Source: VAZQ01 sp036502925
GTDB lineage: Bacteria; Pseudomonadota; Alphaproteobacteria; Rhizobiales; Xanthobacteraceae
Reading direction: 5' to 3'
Length of the DNA stretch: 25,723 bases
NCBI GenBank assembly: GCA_036502925.1
Contig: DASXXS010000012.1
Location: forward strand, 1-25,723
The notes below the pieces were generated by a model. The model worked only from the letters and a program-made list of their open reading frames with translations, made no database searches and was not told where the DNA came from. Below, one piece after another: positions 23,104 to 25,723 of this stretch (its first letter is position 1; every line of letters starts with the position of its first letter). Both the position numbers and the translations under genes were made by a program.

Positions 23104-24684
23104 ATGGCCGACTACTACCCGCTCATTGCCCGTGCAGTTGCCGGTCTCGAAAAGAACACCGGCGATGCCCGGCGTGTGCTTTACGAGCGCGCGCGGGCCG
23201 CGCTGGTGGCGCAGCTGCGGGGCGTGACGCCGGCGCTTGACGAATCGCATGTCACCCGCGAGCGGCTTTCGCTCGAAGAGGCGATCCGCAAGGTGGAGGG
23301 GGAATCGGCGCGCCAGACCACAAGCCGGCGCGAGACCGCCAGGGTGAAAGCGCCTGAATTTCCACGCTGGGATGCACCCGAGCCCGAACCCGATTCCGAG
23401 CCTGAACCGGAACCGGCTCCGCGGCCGCCGCCGCGAGGGACGCAGCCGGCGCCGCGCCAGGATGCACGACCGGCCGCACCAGCGCCTTCCGCCCGCAGCA
23501 AGGCGGAACCGCGCCACGCCGACTCGAATGCCGACTCGAATTACGATCCGTCGATCCCGGCCGATCCGCAAGAGCCGCCGCCCCGCAATGCCGCGCGGCC
23601 GCGGCCGGCCGGTGAGCGTTACGCCGGCGAGCGGCGCTCCTTGCTCGATTCCGGCGCGGACGAGCTCAGCGGCGCATTGGCGCGCGCGAACAGGTCCGCG
23701 CGCGAAGGCCTTGCCGCTGTTCCGGCATCGCCGGCGGCCAATCGTTCGCAGCAGAGTGCTCCGGATTCGGACGAAGCCTATCTGACGCTCGACGATATCA
23801 CCGAGCCGGTGATGCTCGAGCCGTCCTTCATCGTGGACGAATCGCGGCCGGTTCCACCGCGCGTGCGGCAAGCGCGGCCGGCCGAGCTCGACCGCGAATC
23901 GATGCCGCGGCGCTCATACGGGGATCTGATCAGGATCGCCATCGCGGTCGCGATCGTTGGCGGGATCGGCAGCCTGCTGATCTGGCAGTGGCCGAACATG
24001 GTCGCGATCTACGGCATGCTGCGGTCGCCGCCGGTCGAGGTGGCGCCGGTCAACCAGCCGGCCTCCAAGCCCAAGATTGCCGACCGGATCGAGCCCGGCG
24101 GCAAGCCGAGCCAGCAGCAAACCTCGCCGGACGTCGCCGCGGTGGCGCAGCGCGTGGTGCTTTACGAGGAGGATCCGAACGATCCCCAGGGCAAGCGCTC
24201 GGTCGGCTCGGCGATCTGGCGGGCCGAGGCGGTCTCGCCCGGTGCCGGCAAGCCGCCCGAGCTTGCAGTGCGGGCCGATATCGAAATTCCCGAGCGCAAG
24301 ATCAGCATGACCTGGACGCTGCGCCGCGACACCGACCTCAACCGTTCCACCAGCCACACGATCGAGATCATGTTCAAGCTGCCGCCGGACTTTCCGTCCG
24401 GCGGGATATTCAACGTTCCGGGAATTTGGATGAAGCAGGCCGAGCAGACGCAGGGAACCGCGCTTGCCGGCCTCGCCGTCAAGGTGACGGCCGGATATTT
24501 CCTGATCGGGCTTTCCGCCGCGCCGGCCGACAGGGAGCGCAATATCCAGCTGCTGAAGGAGCGGCCTTGGTTCGATATTCCGATCGTCTACACGAACAAT
24601 CGGCGCGCCATCCTCGCCATGGAGAAGGGCACGCCGGGCGAGCGCGCCTTCGCGCAGGCGTTTGCGGCCTGGGAGAAACAGTGA
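23104..24684 (+). CDS. One-span membrane protein with long disordered Pro/Glu/Arg region, unknown function
   Basis: This 526-residue protein has three parts. Residues 1-80 are probably helical (LIARAVAGLEKN, RRVLYERARAALVAQLRG), with spacing reminiscent of a coiled coil. Residues 81-265 are low complexity, rich in Pro, Glu, Arg and Ala, including a run of Glu-Pro pairs near 92-105. One membrane span lies near 275-297 (IRIAIAVAIVGGIGSLLIWQW), and a folded C-terminal domain of about 180 residues follows (VVLYEEDPNDPQGKRSVGSA, then strands such as ISMTWTLRRDTD and HTIEIMFKLPPDFPSGGIFN). Basic residues before the span suggest the N-terminus is cytoplasmic and the C-terminal domain periplasmic. 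I recall similar proteins of unknown function next to purA and rpoH in rhizobia. ATG 23104 is chosen although no good ribosome-binding site precedes it; the upstream frame overlaps purA. Confidence 0.8.
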   Translation: MADYYPLIARAVAGLEKNTGDARRVLYERARAALVAQLRGVTPALDESHVTRERLSLEEAIRKVEGESARQTTSRRETARVKAPEFPRWDAPEPEPDSEPEPEPAPRPPPRGTQPAPRQDARPAAPAPSARSKAEPRHADSNADSNYDPSIPADPQEPPPRNAARPRPAGERYAGERRSLLDSGADELSGALARANRSAREGLAAVPASPAANRSQQSAPDSDEAYLTLDDITEPVMLEPSFIVDESRPVPPRVRQARPAELDRESMPRRSYGDLIRIAIAVAIVGGIGSLLIWQWPNMVAIYGMLRSPPVEVAPVNQPASKPKIADRIEPGGKPSQQQTSPDVAAVAQRVVLYEEDPNDPQGKRSVGSAIWRAEAVSPGAGKPPELAVRADIEIPERKISMTWTLRRDTDLNRSTSHTIEIMFKLPPDFPSGGIFNVPGIWMKQAEQTQGTALAGLAVKVTAGYFLIGLSAAPADRERNIQLLKERPWFDIPIVYTNNRRAILAMEKGTPGERAFAQAFAAWEKQ

Positions 24685-24690
24685 TCGTAA

Positions 24691-24759
24691 TCAGTAGTCA
24701 GTAATCAGAAGGCCATTGTCTGATTACTGATCCCTGATCACTGACCCCTGATCACTGCA
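24691..24759. repeat. CAGTAATCAG/CTGATCACTG palindromic and tandem repeat between convergent genes
   Basis: TCAGTAATCAGA (24698-24709) pairs perfectly with TCTGATTACTGA (24719-24730) around a nine-base loop. Then CCCTGATCACTG occurs at 24732-24743 and again at 24746-24757, a 14-base period. The second copy contains the rpoH stop codon (24752-24754). The hairpin could serve as a bidirectional terminator for the two convergent genes, but it lacks a T-run. Confidence 0.75.
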
Positions 24760-25660
24760 TCGCGGCAGCTGCTTGCGGGACTTCCATGGCGGCGATGCGG
24801 TTCTTCACCGCCTTTTGCACCTTCTCGAAGGCGCGTACCTCGATCTGACGCACGCGCTCGCGCGAGACGCCGAACTCGTCCGCCAGCTCCTCGAGCGTGA
24901 TCGGCTCGTCCGCGAGCCGGCGCGCCTCGAAAATGCGGCGCTCGCGCTCGTTGAGCACGGTCAGCGCCTCGCCCAGCGCCTTGCGGCGGTTGTCGGCTTC
25001 TTCGCTCTCCGCCAGCCGGGTCTCCTGGCTGATGCTGTCGTCGACCAGCCAGTCCTGCCACTCGCCGGAATCGCCTTCCTCGCGGATCGGCGAGTTGAGC
25101 GACACGTCGCCGCCCAGACGGCGGTTCATGTCGACCACGTCCTGCTCGGTCACGCCCAGCCGCTTGGCGATGAGCTTGACCTGATCGGGACGCAGGTCGC
25201 CCTCCTCGAGCGCGGAAATCCGGCTCTTGGCCTTGCGCAGGTTGAAGAACAGTTTCTTCTGGTTGGCGGTGGTGCCCATCTTCACCAGCGACCAGGAGCG
25301 CAGGATATATTCCTGGATCGCCGCCTTGATCCACCACATTGCATAGGTGGCGAGCCGGAAGCCCTTTTCGGGTTCGAAGCGCTTGACAGCCTGCATGAGA
25401 CCGACATTGCCCTCGGAGATCACCTCGGAGATCGGCAGGCCGTAGCCCCGATACCCCATGGCGATCTTGGCGACCAGGCGCAAATGGCTGGTGACGAGTT
25501 TATGCGCGGCGTCGAGATCGCCATGCTCTTTCCACGATTTGGCGAGCATATATTCCTCGTTCCTTTCGAGGATCGGGAATTTGCGGATTTCACGCAGATA
25601 AACGGCAAGGTTGCCGTCGCCGCCCTTGAGGGCTGGAAGATTACGAATGGGAGCGCTCAT
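24752..25660 (-). CDS. rpoH: Heat-shock sigma factor RpoH (sigma-32)
   Basis: RpoH directs RNA polymerase to heat-shock promoters. The 302-residue protein shows sigma region 2 (SHLRLVAKIAMGYRGYGLP, EGNVGLMQAVKRFEPEKGFR, YAMWWIKAAIQEYI) and the RpoH-specific box QKKLFFNLRK (134-143), which separates it from RpoD and is linked to chaperone- and protease-controlled stability. Region 4 follows with NERERRIFEARRL and the helix-turn-helix ITLEELADEFGVSRERVRQIE. Length is normal. The start at 25660 gives MSAPIRNLPAL; only a weak ribosome-binding site is visible. The stop codon lies inside a repeat, and the last residues (AAAAMQ) may have been altered by it. Rhizobia often carry several rpoH genes, so the paralog number is unknown. 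Only 63 bases of upstream DNA are in the window, too little to define its promoter. Confidence 0.95.
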   Translation of the reverse strand: MSAPIRNLPALKGGDGNLAVYLREIRKFPILERNEEYMLAKSWKEHGDLDAAHKLVTSHLRLVAKIAMGYRGYGLPISEVISEGNVGLMQAVKRFEPEKGFRLATYAMWWIKAAIQEYILRSWSLVKMGTTANQKKLFFNLRKAKSRISALEEGDLRPDQVKLIAKRLGVTEQDVVDMNRRLGGDVSLNSPIREEGDSGEWQDWLVDDSISQETRLAESEEADNRRKALGEALTVLNERERRIFEARRLADEPITLEELADEFGVSRERVRQIEVRAFEKVQKAVKNRIAAMEVPQAAAAMQ

Positions 25661-25723
25661 ACAGTCACTATATCAGGGTTTCACTATGTCGAAAATATGG
25701 CTATTTGGCTCAGCAATTTCTTC

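Overview
The window is high-GC chromosomal DNA from an alphaproteobacterium, most likely of the order Hyphomicrobiales (Rhizobiales; Bradyrhizobium or Xanthobacteraceae-like). The pointers are the block serC - serA - (insert) - purA - membrane protein - rpoH, a hairpin leader of the alphaproteobacterial serC type, a CtrA-type TTAA-N7-TTAAC box, an Omp25/RopB-like barrel protein, a small TFPASD-motif protein common in rhizobia, and palindromic intergenic repeats of the kind scattered through rhizobial genomes. No phage, transposase, CRISPR array, tRNA or rRNA was seen.

Positions 1-7421 look like an accessory catabolic or small-molecule cluster. In order they hold the 3' end of an M24 (creatinase/aminopeptidase P fold) protein, a compact ATP-grasp plus PEP-utilising phosphotransferase, a D-2-hydroxyacid dehydrogenase, an LLM-class flavin monooxygenase, a Tat-exported molybdenum hydroxylase large subunit of the IorB type without its iron-sulfur partner, and a convergent cyclase-family metal hydrolase. 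The phosphotransferase, dehydrogenase and monooxygenase genes are 18 and 25 bases apart and probably form one transcript. The substrate cannot be read from the sequence.

Positions 7587-9949 hold aroE, then two tandem paralogous secreted proteins of the DUF5666 type, with a 16-base-period repeat and a strong hairpin between them and an intrinsic terminator after them. The usual alphaproteobacterial order (maf-aroE-coaE-dnaQ) is broken right after aroE. Positions 10250-12915 hold a minus-strand glycosyltransferase with a small one-span membrane protein, divergent from an MprF/YbhN-type integral membrane protein; this may be an envelope lipid or glycolipid locus. An FMN-dependent alpha-hydroxyacid dehydrogenase (minus strand) and a 66-residue conserved protein follow.

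Positions 14799-25660 are mostly core functions: glmM (cell wall precursor), an outer membrane barrel protein with a CtrA-like site upstream, serC and serA (serine synthesis, behind a leader with two hairpins), a secreted NHL beta-propeller, purA (AMP synthesis), a one-span membrane protein with a long Pro/Glu/Arg linker, and rpoH (heat-shock sigma factor, minus strand). Several intergenic gaps carry palindromic or tandem repeats that reach into gene ends. One seems to supply the start codon of the YbhN-type gene, and others contain the stop codons of that gene and of rpoH.

I found no clear new multi-gene system. The best leads are the PEP-phosphotransferase/dehydrogenase/monooxygenase operon, the orphan molybdenum subunit, the structured DNA between the DUF5666 paralogs, the unexplained terminator at 10167-10214, and the regulatory sites of serC and the barrel gene.
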